Assembly: GCA_003241695.1 (NCBI GenBank)
Contig: QFPN01000001.1
Span: 1-64,000, forward strand
DNA: 64,000 nt
Direction: 5' to 3'
Source of the DNA: Ancylobacter novellus
GTDB taxonomy: Bacteria > Pseudomonadota > Alphaproteobacteria > Rhizobiales > Methylopilaceae
The translations under genes and the position numbers were made by a program. Of the stretch, positions 50,567 through 58,915 are shown piece after piece. Position 1 is the stretch's first letter. Every line of letters starts with the position of its first letter. The notes below the pieces were generated by a model. That model worked only from the letters and a program-made list of their open reading frames with translations. It did no database searches and had not been told where the DNA came from.

Positions 50567-50724
50567 AGCTGCAGGATATCGAAATCAGAACGTCAGACCT
50601 ACCGTCATTGCCCCATGATGTTTTTATTTTCGAGAACAACGAAAACGTTGCACGAATTTCTTTTGAATTACAAAATCAAGCAGGATCAGCCTATTTACTA
50701 CCCACACCAAATGGATGGATTTGA
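50527..50724 (+). other. A7 run and 63-codon -1-frame continuation of the AT-rich gene
   Basis: In the annotated frame the bases 50527-50533 read A AAA AAA, the classical slippery arrangement. A -1 shift there continues at ATC 50533 for 63 codons without a stop, ending at TGA 50722-50724, two bases before the stop of the convergent GFA gene. The extra peptide (including DWAVYSTIELQDIEI, HDVFIFENN and VARISFELQNQAGSAYLL) is protein-like, with alternating hydrophobic residues. It has no start codon of its own at the proper place. Either ribosomal or polymerase slippage makes a 464-residue product, or the gene carries a one-base indel (natural or a sequencing error). Confidence 0.6.
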
Positions 50725-50726
50725 CT

Positions 50727-51086
50727 CTAGAAGCTGCGCCCGTCGACGGGCTTCTTTTCGAGCGCCTTCCAGTCCAGCCCGTCGATGCAGCGGACGTTCA
50801 GCGCGACCATCTCGGCTCCGTCGGGCCTCGTCCCACGACCGAACGGCTCGACGCCGCACACCCGGCAGAACTGGTGGCCGATCGCCTTCTTGTTGAAGCG
50901 GCACTCGGTCACCAGATCCTCGCCGGCGGTCACGCGGAACGCATCCGCGGGCACGAAGGTGAAGTTCAGCCCCGTCATCTCGCGGATCGAGCAGTTGCAG
51001 TCGGAGACGAAGGCAAGATCCCCGGTCGCCTCGAACGCCACGGCGCGGCAGTAGCAGGCGCCGGCAAGCGCGCGCGCTTCGGCCAT
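50727..51086 (-). CDS. GFA-family (CENP-V/Gfa-like) zinc-binding protein
   Basis: A 119-residue protein with the glutathione-dependent formaldehyde-activating fold. Zinc cysteines appear as GACYCRAVAFEA (CxC near residue 11), SDCNCSIREMTG (CxC near 30) and QFCRVCGVEPFG (CxxC near 74). RCIDGLDWKALEKKPVDG is the typical C terminus. Members bind Zn and sometimes thiols; most lack demonstrated enzyme activity. It is last in a minus-strand run with the HNH gene, 10 bp apart. Confidence 0.88.
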   Translation of the reverse strand: MAEARALAGACYCRAVAFEATGDLAFVSDCNCSIREMTGLNFTFVPADAFRVTAGEDLVTECRFNKKAIGHQFCRVCGVEPFGRGTRPDGAEMVALNVRCIDGLDWKALEKKPVDGRSF

Positions 51087-51096
51087 CGATCGAACC

Positions 51097-51654
51097 TTAC
51101 GGCTCCAGCTCGCTGTCCCAGTAGAGATAGTCGAGCCAGCTGTCGTGCAGGTAGTTGGGCGGGAACAGCCGTCCGTTGCGGTGCAGGTCGTGGACCGACG
51201 GCGGAAACGGCGTCTGCGCCGGATGCATGCCGCAGTCGTCCGGCATCTGGCCGCCCTTCTTCAGATTGCAGGGCGAGCAGGCCGCGACGACGTTCTCCCA
51301 GGTGGTGAGCCCTCCGCGAGAGCGCGGAATCACATGGTCGAAGGTCAGCTCCTCGTGGGCGCCGCAATACTGGCAGGAGAAGCGGTCGCGGAGGAAGACG
51401 TTGAAACGGGTGAAGGCGGGGTGCCGGGCCGGCTTCACATAGGTCTTGAGGCAGACGACGGACGGCAGCGTCATCTGGAAGCTCGGCGAGGAGACGCGCC
51501 GGTCGTAATTCGAGAGGACGGTCACGCGGTCGAGGAAGATGGCCTTGATGGCGTCCTGCCACGACCAGAGCGACAACGGATAGTAGCTGAGCGGACGGTA
51601 GTCCGCGTTGAGCACCAGCGCGGGACACGCTTCAGGCGACACGAGGACCGTCAC
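51097..51654 (-). CDS. HNH endonuclease
   Basis: A 185-residue protein common in alphaproteobacterial chromosomes. After PALVLNADYRPLSYYPLSLW comes a zinc-finger-supported HNH domain: FSCQYCG (CxxC), then ELTFDHVIPRSRGGLTTWENVVAACSPCN (landmarks LTFDHVIPRSRGG and ACSPCNLKKG) with His, Asn and the second CxxC. The start is GTG 51654 with AGGAG 6 nt upstream; the longer ATG frame lacks similarity. Such proteins are probably housekeeping DNA nucleases; no restriction or phage genes are adjacent. Confidence 0.85.
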   Translation of the reverse strand: MTVLVSPEACPALVLNADYRPLSYYPLSLWSWQDAIKAIFLDRVTVLSNYDRRVSSPSFQMTLPSVVCLKTYVKPARHPAFTRFNVFLRDRFSCQYCGAHEELTFDHVIPRSRGGLTTWENVVAACSPCNLKKGGQMPDDCGMHPAQTPFPPSVHDLHRNGRLFPPNYLHDSWLDYLYWDSELEP

Positions 51655-51720
51655 CGCGCACTCCTCATCGGCGCGCCGGCGCATCGGCCTGCGCTGGAGG
51701 AACAATCTATATGTTGTGCG

Positions 51721-52407
51721 TCAACCTTGTGAAGATGATCGAAGGCTTGTCCTCCGCGGTTTGAGGGCGCTTGCGACGAAGGCCGCGCCCTGGCGCAGCC
51801 CCTCCCCGTCGATGCCGTGTCCGAGGCCGGGCGACAGATGCCACTCGACCGGAATTTCCGCCGCCGCCAGCCCGTCGGCCGCGGCGAACAGCGCGTCGAC
51901 GGGAATCACCTCGTCGCGGTCGCCATGGACGAGCAGGATCGGCGGCTTGCAGGTCGCCTCCGGCTTCAGCGCCTCCGGGTCCACCAGCATTCCGGAGAAG
52001 CCGAGGATGCCGGCGGGCGCGTTGCGCCGGCGCAGGCCCGCATGGAGCGCCATCATCGTGCCCTGGCTGAAGCCGACCAGCACCATCCTGTCGTCGGTGA
52101 GGTTGTGCCGGGCGAGTTCGGCGTCGAGGAAGGCGTCGAGCGTCGGCCGGGCCGCCACGACGCCGCGGCGGCGCTCGTCAGGATCGCGGAAGGTCAGCGG
52201 AAACCATTGCCGGCCGGTCGGCGCCGCCATGCAGCGCTCGGGCGCATGGGGAGAGACGAAGGCGACGTCGGGCAGGGCCTTGCGCCATTCCGAGCCGATC
52301 GCGATCAGGTCGTTGCCGTCTGCGCCGAAGCCATGGAGGAAGACGACGAGCCCTTTGGCGGCTCCCGAAGCGGGCGGCAGGCGCGGGCCGTCGATCGGCT
52401 GGCTCAT
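51721..52407 (-). CDS. Alpha/beta hydrolase, carboxylesterase/phospholipase (YpfH-like)
   Basis: A 228-residue serine esterase. The oxyanion loop is VVFLHGFGADGNDL, the nucleophile Ser114 lies in MVLVGFSQGTMMAL, Asp in LVHGDRDEVIPV, and His in LSPGLGHGID. This is the compact carboxylesterase/acyl-protein thioesterase fold. It overlaps the AlkA-type gene upstream by 4 bp, so both are translated together, although no functional link is evident. Cytoplasmic; natural substrate unknown. Confidence 0.88.
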   Translation of the reverse strand: MSQPIDGPRLPPASGAAKGLVVFLHGFGADGNDLIAIGSEWRKALPDVAFVSPHAPERCMAAPTGRQWFPLTFRDPDERRRGVVAARPTLDAFLDAELARHNLTDDRMVLVGFSQGTMMALHAGLRRRNAPAGILGFSGMLVDPEALKPEATCKPPILLVHGDRDEVIPVDALFAAADGLAAAEIPVEWHLSPGLGHGIDGEGLRQGAAFVASALKPRRTSLRSSSQG

Positions 52408-53084
52408 GCTGTCTCCTCGATGGCGGCCGGCGCATTCGGCGCCGGCGCGGCGTCTCGTCCGCCGCGGCGCCTGAGGTAATAAGCCCAGAGAAGCTGCGCC
52501 GCCACTCCCCTCAAAGGTCGCCAGCCTTCCGCCATGCGCTCGGCCTCCGCCCGGTCCGGGCGCCGGTCGAGCCCGAACGCCTCCTTGAGCGCGGCCTGCA
52601 CCGCCACGTCTCCGGCCGGAAACGAGTCCGCCCGGCCGTGTGCGAAGAGCAGGAACACGTCAGCCGTCCACGGCCCGATTCCCGACACCGCGAGAAGCTT
52701 CGCGCGCGCCTCCGCTTCCTCGAGGCGGGAGAGTCCCTCGACGTCGAGGCCGCCGTCGACCGCGGCGCAGAGCGCCCTGACCGTCTTCAGTTTCCCGCGC
52801 GACAGGCCGGCCGCGCGGTAGAGGTCGTCGGGAGCGGCGGAGAGCGTCGCATGGCTGATCGCCCCGAGCGCCGCTTCCAGACGCCCCTGGATGGCGCGGG
52901 CGGCGGCGACCGAGATCAACTGCGAATTGACCAGCCAGACCAGCCCCGCAAGATCCCCCGACAGCGTGCGCAGCGGCGGCTCGACCGCTTCGCGGCGCAG
53001 CGCCGCCAGTCTTGGATCGAGCGCGCAGAGCGCGTCGAGGGATGCGTCGAGCTGAGACTTCGTGAGGATCCGGTCGGCGGTCAC
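52404..53084 (-). CDS. DNA-3-methyladenine glycosylase II (AlkA-like)
   Basis: A 226-residue HhH-GPD DNA glycosylase that removes alkylated bases. LVNSQLISVAAARAIQGRLEAALG is the usual first part, the helix-hairpin-helix is LAVSGIGPWTADVFLLFA (133-150), and the catalytic Asp is D159 in SFPAGDVAVQAAL. The N-terminal domain of E. coli AlkA is missing, as in the shorter bacterial class. It is the first gene of a pair with the esterase and divergent from the FAD oxidase. Confidence 0.9.
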   Translation of the reverse strand: MTADRILTKSQLDASLDALCALDPRLAALRREAVEPPLRTLSGDLAGLVWLVNSQLISVAAARAIQGRLEAALGAISHATLSAAPDDLYRAAGLSRGKLKTVRALCAAVDGGLDVEGLSRLEEAEARAKLLAVSGIGPWTADVFLLFAHGRADSFPAGDVAVQAALKEAFGLDRRPDRAEAERMAEGWRPLRGVAAQLLWAYYLRRRGGRDAAPAPNAPAAIEETA

Positions 53085-53198
53085 TGCGCCGGGACGATAG
53101 AGCGAAGGGCGCGGAGACGCAAAGCGTCGCAGCCGCCTCCCGCCCGCCTCGCGCCTCTGCTAGCCTTCGCGCTCCCCTTCCCAAGCGCGAAGGGCCGC

Positions 53199-54476
53199 AT
53201 GGCCGAATTCCTCCCCGCCCGCTCCTACTACGCCGCCGTCAATCCCGCGCCCGAGCCGCGGCCGCCGCTGCGAGGGGCGGCGAAGGCCGACGTCGCGATC
53301 ATCGGCGCCGGCTTCACGGGGCTTTCGGCGGCGCTGCACCTCGCGCAGGCCGGGCTGAAGGCGGTCGTGCTCGAACAGGCCCGCGTCGGCTGGGGCGCGT
53401 CGGGACGGAACGGCGGTCAGGTTCACACCGGCCAACGCCATGAGCAGGACGAACTCGAGCGCCTCCTCGGCAAGGACGACGCCCGCAAGCTGTGGGACAT
53501 GGCGGAGGACGCCAAGTCCCTGCTGCGCGGGCTGATCGAGGAGCACCGGATCGAGTGCGCCTATGAAAGCGGCCTGATCCACGCCGACCACAAGCCCGCT
53601 TATGTCCGCGAAACGCACGCCTACGCCGAGAAGCTCGCGCGCGACTACGGCTATCCGCATGTCGAGCCGCTCGACCGGGAGGAACTCCGCGCGCTCGTCA
53701 GGAGCGACCAGTATCATGGCGGCTCGATCGACCGCCGCGGCGGCCATCTCGATCCGCTGGCGCTGGTCTTCGGCCTCGCGCGCGCCGCGGAAGCCGCCGG
53801 CGCCGCGATCCACGAGGGCGCGCGCGTGCGACGGCTTCGCCACGGCGCGCGGCCCGTCCTCGAAACCGCCGAGGGCGAGGTTTCGGCCGACGCCGTCCTC
53901 ATCTGCACGGACGGTCTGCTGGAGGGCGTCGAGCCCGCCGTCGAGTCGCACGTCATGCCGATCGCGAACCACATCGCGACCACCGCGCCGCTCGGCGAGC
54001 GGATGAGCGAGGTCCTGACGAGCCGCGCCGCGGTCTCGGACAGCCGATTCGTGGTCTACTATTTCCGCCCGACCCCGGACGGCCGGCTGCTGTTCGGCGG
54101 CGGCGAGACCTATTCGACGCGGCTGCCCGCCGACGTCGCGCCGATCGTGCGGGGCCACATGCTGCGGGTGTTTCCGCAGCTGAAGGACGTTCCGATCGAG
54201 CACGCCTGGGGCGGCGTGCTCGGCGTCACCCCGACCCGCCAGCCCTATGTGCGCGCGATCGCGCCCAACGTGCTGACGGCGGCCGGCTATTCCGGACAGG
54301 GGGTGCTGCTCGGCCCGATGTTCGGCTGGATCCTCGCCGAGGCCGTCCGGGGCCGCCTGTCGGGCTTCGACCTGCTGGCGAAGCTGCCCGTCCCGCCCTT
54401 CCCCGGCGGGACGTTGCTCCGCAAGCCGATCCTCGTCGCGGCGATGAGCTATTTCGCGCTGAGGGACCGGCTGTAA
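53199..54476 (+). CDS. FAD-dependent amine oxidase, DAO family (PuuB/gamma-glutamylputrescine oxidase-like)
   Basis: A 425-residue flavoprotein. The FAD dinucleotide fold is DVAIIGAGFTGLSAALHLAQAG (about residue 30), followed by GWGASGRNGGQVHTGQRHEQDEL, the segment typical of PuuB/OrdL-like oxidases, and ANHIATTAPLGE later. The C-terminal GYSGQGVLLGPMFGWILAEAV binds FAD as in the DAO family. It may oxidise a secondary amine such as gamma-glutamylputrescine or an N-methyl amino acid; no other Puu genes are nearby, so the substrate is open. ATG 53199 is chosen at the point where family similarity begins. Confidence 0.86.
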   Translation: MAEFLPARSYYAAVNPAPEPRPPLRGAAKADVAIIGAGFTGLSAALHLAQAGLKAVVLEQARVGWGASGRNGGQVHTGQRHEQDELERLLGKDDARKLWDMAEDAKSLLRGLIEEHRIECAYESGLIHADHKPAYVRETHAYAEKLARDYGYPHVEPLDREELRALVRSDQYHGGSIDRRGGHLDPLALVFGLARAAEAAGAAIHEGARVRRLRHGARPVLETAEGEVSADAVLICTDGLLEGVEPAVESHVMPIANHIATTAPLGERMSEVLTSRAAVSDSRFVVYYFRPTPDGRLLFGGGETYSTRLPADVAPIVRGHMLRVFPQLKDVPIEHAWGGVLGVTPTRQPYVRAIAPNVLTAAGYSGQGVLLGPMFGWILAEAVRGRLSGFDLLAKLPVPPFPGGTLLRKPILVAAMSYFALRDRL

Positions 54477-54526
54477 AGCTCCCTTTCCGACTTCCGAGGC
54501 CCTGTGAAACGGGCGAAGCGCTCTTC

Positions 54527-54667
54527 TCCCCTCCCCCTTGCGGGGAGTGGCCGGGGGTGGGGGTGGCTCCGAAAAAGGCGGAGAGGATGACGCCGCTCTG
54601 CGCCCACGTTCGAAGCCCCGTTCTGAGCCGCCTCCACCCTTACCCTCCCCACAAGGGGGAGGGGACG
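54527..54667. repeat. GC-rich inverted-end repeat, family B (copy 5)
   Basis: Ends CTCCCCTCCCCCTTGCGGGG and CCCCACAAGGGGGAGGGGAC. Read on the other strand, its inside (GGGGCTTCGAACG) and right flank (CGCGACGGTTCCG) match copy 3 at 16.7 kb. It fills the gap between the convergent FAD oxidase and ftsK genes. Confidence 0.85.
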
Positions 54668-54731
54668 GAACCGTCGCGGGCGTTTCGCGAAGATGCCGCG
54701 ATCGGGAGAAGGGATCGGCCGAGGTTCCGCC

Positions 54732-57134
54732 TCACTGCCCCTTGAAGATCTCGCGCTTGCCCGCATGGTTCGCGGCGCCGACGATGCCTTCGGTCTCCAT
54801 GCGCTCCATCAGCGAGGCGGCTCGGTTGTAGCCGATCTGGAGGCGGCGCTGGATGTAGGAGGTGGAGGCCTTGCGGTCCCGCAGCACGACGGCCACCGCC
54901 TGGTCGTAGAGGTCGCCGGTCTCCTCGCCGAACTCGCCGGCGTCGAACACCGCCGCGTCGTCGCCCTCCTCGGCCGCCGCGGCCACCTCCTCCTCATCCG
55001 CCGTGACCGCGTCGCAATATTCCGGCCGGCCTTGCGTCTTGAGGTGGTCGACCACCGCCTCGACCTCGCCGTCCGAGACGAACGGCCCGTGCACGCGGGT
55101 GATGCGGCCGCCGCCGGCCATGTGCAGCATGTCGCCCTGACCGAGAAGCTGCTCGGCGCCCATCTCGCCGAGGATGGTGCGGCTGTCGATCTTGCTGGTC
55201 ACCTGGAAGGAGATGCGGGTCGGGAAGTTCGCCTTGATGGTGCCGGTGATGACGTCGACCGAAGGACGCTGCGTCGCCATGATCAGGTGGATGCCGGCCG
55301 CGCGCGCCATCTGGGCGAGGCGCTGGATCGCGCCCTCGATCTCCTTGCCCGCCACCATCATCAGGTCGGCCATCTCGTCGACGATGATGACGATGTAGGG
55401 AAGCTGGGTGAGGTCCATGACCTCGTCTTCGAAGGTCGCCTGGCCGGTCTCGCGGTCGAAGCCGGTCTGCACCTGCCGCGTCACGGTCTCGCCGCGCGCC
55501 GTCGCTTCCGCCGCTCGGGCGTTGAAGCCGTCGATGTTGCGCACGCCGAGCTTCGACATCTTGCGATAGCGGTCCTCCATCTCGCGGACCGCCCATTTGA
55601 GCGCGATCACCGCCTTCTTTGGGTCGGTGACGACGGGCGTCAGCAGGTGGGGGATGCCCTCATAAACCGAGAGCTCCAGCATCTTCGGGTCGACCATGAT
55701 GAGCCGGCACTTCTCCGGCGCGTGCCGGTAGAGCAGGCTCAGGATCATGGTGTTGATCGCGACCGACTTGCCCGAGCCGGTGGTGCCGGCGACGAGCAGG
55801 TGGGGCATCTTGGCGAGGTCGGCGATCACCGGCTCGCCGCCGATGGTCTTGCCGAGGCAGACGGGCAGCTTCAGCGGCGAGGCCTCGAAGCTCTGGTCTT
55901 CGAGCAGCTCGCGCAGATAGACGGTCTCGCGCTTGGCGTTCGGCAGCTCGATGCCGATGACGTTGCGACCCTCGACCACCGCGACGCGGGCCGAGACGGC
56001 GCTCATGGACCTTGCGATGTCGGACGCGAGCGCGGTGACCCGGCTCGACTTCACGCCGGGCGCGGGCTCGAGTTCGTAGAGCGTGACCACGGGACCGGGA
56101 TTGGCGTCGATGATCTCGCCGCGCACGCCGAAATCGGCGAGCGTCTGCTGCAGCTTCACCGAATTCTTCTCGAGCGCCTCCTCGGAGAGTTCCGGCGAAG
56201 GCTCCGAAGAGGCCGCGGCGGTGAGAAGCTCGATCGACGGCGGCTCGTATTCGAGGCTGAGCGGCGGACGGGCGAACGCGACGGCGTGCTGGCGCACCGC
56301 GGGCTCGGAGCGCGCCGGCGCGGACGGCTGGACATGGACGACGGGCGCAGGCTTCGGCGCCTCCGCCGCAAGGCGCTCGGCGCGCGCCGCGCGGGCTTCG
56401 GCCGCGAGCAGCGGCTTGCGCGCGGGAGGCGGCGGGGGAGCGGCGGGCTCCTCGACGACGGGCGCCTCGACCGGCGGCTGGGCCGCCGGCTGCGCGGCGA
56501 CCACCGGCGGCAGGTCGCCCCAGCCGAAGGACGCGCGGTAGGTCACCGGCGCGAAGCTCGTGAAGGGCTGGCCGAGCGAGCCGGTCATCATGGAGCCGAC
56601 GGTCGCCGACGGCGTCTCGGGCGGCGGCGCGACGCCCTCGAGCGGCTCGTTGTCCTGATCGGCCGGAACGGCGCTCGGCTCGCCGATGCGGATGGTTCCG
56701 GCGAGCCGCTGGATCGTCGCCGGCGCGGCCCGGCGCGACGCGGCCGCCCCGCCCGGAAACGCCATGCCGGCGATCGCGTCGGCGGCCGCCTGAGGCTCGA
56801 TCGGCTGCTCCTCGTCGGTCTCGGCGCCCGCCACCCGGTTGCGGCCGCGCAGAATGCTGTCGGGCGTCCGGGTGAAGCGGATGTTCGGGCCGCTCGCGAA
56901 GGGCTTCAGCCAGCTCGGGGTCTCGGTCGCGTCGGGGAGAGGCTGCGCCTGGCGTTCGACCGAGACCGCCAGCGCGTCGTCGCAGCCTGCCGTCCCCTGC
57001 GCGCGGCGCGCCTGCAGCACATGATCGGGCGTTCGGACGGAGCGCACCTGGGACGGCGGCAGCGGACGTCCCGCCTCCTGGCCTCCGCGCGCGGTCTGAT
57101 CGTCGGAGAAAGGCGGACGGCCTGAAAAACGCAT
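54732..57134 (-). CDS. DNA translocase FtsK/SpoIIIE family, no N-terminal membrane domain
   Basis: An 800-residue hexameric DNA pump. Residues 1-320 are a proline/alanine-rich linker without any hydrophobic helix. The alpha domain (about 320-400) starts ALEKNSVKLQQTLADFGV. The motor has Walker A GTTGSGKS at 450-457 and Walker B IVIIVDEMADLMM near 583. A C-terminal gamma winged helix (KASTSYIQRRLQIGYNRAASLMERMETEGI, landmarks STSYIQRRLQIGYN) would read KOPS-like sequences. Chromosome-segregation FtsK proteins normally have four membrane helices; this one lacks them, as in soluble paralogues. A second, membrane-bound FtsK probably exists elsewhere. Monocistronic. Confidence 0.9.
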   Translation of the reverse strand: MRFSGRPPFSDDQTARGGQEAGRPLPPSQVRSVRTPDHVLQARRAQGTAGCDDALAVSVERQAQPLPDATETPSWLKPFASGPNIRFTRTPDSILRGRNRVAGAETDEEQPIEPQAAADAIAGMAFPGGAAASRRAAPATIQRLAGTIRIGEPSAVPADQDNEPLEGVAPPPETPSATVGSMMTGSLGQPFTSFAPVTYRASFGWGDLPPVVAAQPAAQPPVEAPVVEEPAAPPPPPARKPLLAAEARAARAERLAAEAPKPAPVVHVQPSAPARSEPAVRQHAVAFARPPLSLEYEPPSIELLTAAASSEPSPELSEEALEKNSVKLQQTLADFGVRGEIIDANPGPVVTLYELEPAPGVKSSRVTALASDIARSMSAVSARVAVVEGRNVIGIELPNAKRETVYLRELLEDQSFEASPLKLPVCLGKTIGGEPVIADLAKMPHLLVAGTTGSGKSVAINTMILSLLYRHAPEKCRLIMVDPKMLELSVYEGIPHLLTPVVTDPKKAVIALKWAVREMEDRYRKMSKLGVRNIDGFNARAAEATARGETVTRQVQTGFDRETGQATFEDEVMDLTQLPYIVIIVDEMADLMMVAGKEIEGAIQRLAQMARAAGIHLIMATQRPSVDVITGTIKANFPTRISFQVTSKIDSRTILGEMGAEQLLGQGDMLHMAGGGRITRVHGPFVSDGEVEAVVDHLKTQGRPEYCDAVTADEEEVAAAAEEGDDAAVFDAGEFGEETGDLYDQAVAVVLRDRKASTSYIQRRLQIGYNRAASLMERMETEGIVGAANHAGKREIFKGQ

Positions 57135-57271
57135 GAAACTGAACCCCGGAGCCGGGCGGATCCGCCGCCCTGACGCGTGGGTTCAGTAAGCCTCCGTCAG
57201 CGTTAACGAAGGGTGGAACGGGGAGGTTTTCCACCGCCCGGCATGCGGCCGGGCGGCGGCGCGTCGTGTCC

Positions 57272-58810
57272 TCAGTCGAGCGACGCCGTGCGGTCGGCCG
57301 GCGCGGCGGCGCGTTCGAGCGCGCGCACGCAAGGCCTGGCGTCGGTCGACTTCAGCGCGGGCAGGATGCGCGGCAGCGGGCCGATGGCGGTTGAGGCGTC
57401 GCCGCCCTGCGGCGTCCCGGTGGAGACCAGCGCCTTGCGCATGTTTTTCGGGCTCAGCGGCCCGAGGCCGCAGGCCTTGCGCACGCCCTGGATCGCGGCG
57501 ACGGCCCCGGTGACGATCGGGGTCGCGCTCGACGTCCCGTTGAAGCCCGACGTGTAGGCCTGCCGTATGTCGGCCGGGAAGAACAGATCGCCATAGCCGG
57601 TGGTGACGACGTTCTCGCCCCATCCCTGCACGTCGACCCGCGATCCGTAGCTCGAGAACGACAGGCGGGAATGATCGGTCGAGGAGCTCGCGCCCACGAT
57701 GAGCGCGCGGGAGTTGCGGACCTTGCGGTCGAACTGGCCGGCGCATTCCGGCGCGTCGAGATTGACGGCGCCGTTTCCGGCGGCCGCGACCACGATCACG
57801 CCGCGGCCGGTCAGCGTCGAGACGGCGTCGAACACGTCCTGGAGCGTTTCGAGCGGGCCGTAGCGGTTCTGGCTCGTCGGGTACCCGCAGACCCAGTACT
57901 GCTGCTCGATGATCAGCACGTCGCCGCGCCGAAGCTGCTGGCCCGCGGTGATGATGGCGCGGGCGGGCGTGTAGCCGGCCGGCGTCGTCATGGCGGGGGC
58001 GACATAGGCCGTCGCGCCGGGCGCGATCCCGGTCACGCCGTAGGCGTTCTTCTTGCCGACGATCTCGCCGAGCACCGCCGTGCCGTGATGATCGTTGCTG
58101 AAGGGATCGCTCGCCGTCTGCCCGCCGGTCAGGACCCGATCGGCCGGAATTTCGAGGTCCTCATGGTCGAGCCGCCAGCTGTACTCGACGTCGACGACGC
58201 GGATCCCCTTCCCGTTCCCGCCCGGATAGACGTCGGGCGACAGCGCGCCGACGCCGACGTTCCGCCCTTTCAGATAGCCTTGCTGCGACACGAATTTCGG
58301 CGTCGTGGGCGCGATGTCCACGGGCGGGGGAGCCGGACGCGGCGCAGGGGCGGCGTATTCGACGAAGGGCAGGCCGTTCAGCCTGTCCGCGACCGCGGCG
58401 GCGTTGGCGCCCGCGGGAAGCTGCAGGACGTAATAGAGGTTGAGGTCGGCGATCTCCTCGCCGGCCTCCGCCTGAGCCTCCGCGCGCTGGGCGTCGAGCG
58501 TCTCCTCGGGCACGCTATGGAGCTTCGAAAGCGCGCCGCCGCCGGCCCCGGCCGCTTCGAGCGCGGTCCGGAACGCCTTCGATTCGGCCCCCGAAAGACC
58601 GTCGAGCGCCGCCCCCTTCAGGCGCACCTTGCGCCCTTCGCGGAACTTGACCGTGACCCGATCGGCTGCGCCCTGCGCGACCATCGCCTGGTAGCTCGCC
58701 TTGGCGCCGGGGGCGCGGGGGGCGAGTTCGGCGGCCGAAGCGATCGGAACGACGGAAGCGAAGGCGAAGGCGGCCGACGCCAGAACGGCGAGCGCGGCAA
58801 TGGTCTTCAT
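57272..58810 (-). CDS. Secreted subtilisin-like serine peptidase (S8)
   Basis: A 512-residue subtilase with a signal peptide (1-26), an inhibitor-like propeptide region (about 27-155) and a proline-rich linker (APAPRPAPPP). Catalytic residues are Asp207 in IRVVDVEYSW, His242 in SNDHHGTAVLG and Ser427 in FNGTSSATPIVTG, with the oxyanion Asn in VVAAAGNGAVN. The Asp motif is DVE instead of the usual DTG/DSG. ATG 58810 is chosen for the signal peptide. It is exported to periplasm or medium; substrate unknown. A small YjfB-like gene lies upstream in the same direction, 105 bp away. Confidence 0.9.
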   Translation of the reverse strand: MKTIAALAVLASAAFAFASVVPIASAAELAPRAPGAKASYQAMVAQGAADRVTVKFREGRKVRLKGAALDGLSGAESKAFRTALEAAGAGGGALSKLHSVPEETLDAQRAEAQAEAGEEIADLNLYYVLQLPAGANAAAVADRLNGLPFVEYAAPAPRPAPPPVDIAPTTPKFVSQQGYLKGRNVGVGALSPDVYPGGNGKGIRVVDVEYSWRLDHEDLEIPADRVLTGGQTASDPFSNDHHGTAVLGEIVGKKNAYGVTGIAPGATAYVAPAMTTPAGYTPARAIITAGQQLRRGDVLIIEQQYWVCGYPTSQNRYGPLETLQDVFDAVSTLTGRGVIVVAAAGNGAVNLDAPECAGQFDRKVRNSRALIVGASSSTDHSRLSFSSYGSRVDVQGWGENVVTTGYGDLFFPADIRQAYTSGFNGTSSATPIVTGAVAAIQGVRKACGLGPLSPKNMRKALVSTGTPQGGDASTAIGPLPRILPALKSTDARPCVRALERAAAPADRTASLD

Positions 58811-58915
58811 GGTGTTTTTGAGCCTCTTGGTCCCGAAGGAACGGGACGGGAGGCTCGTCGGCCCGGAGCGCGGCGTCAATTCACGACGCGCGCATGCGTA
58901 TTCCTACGTAGGCCC

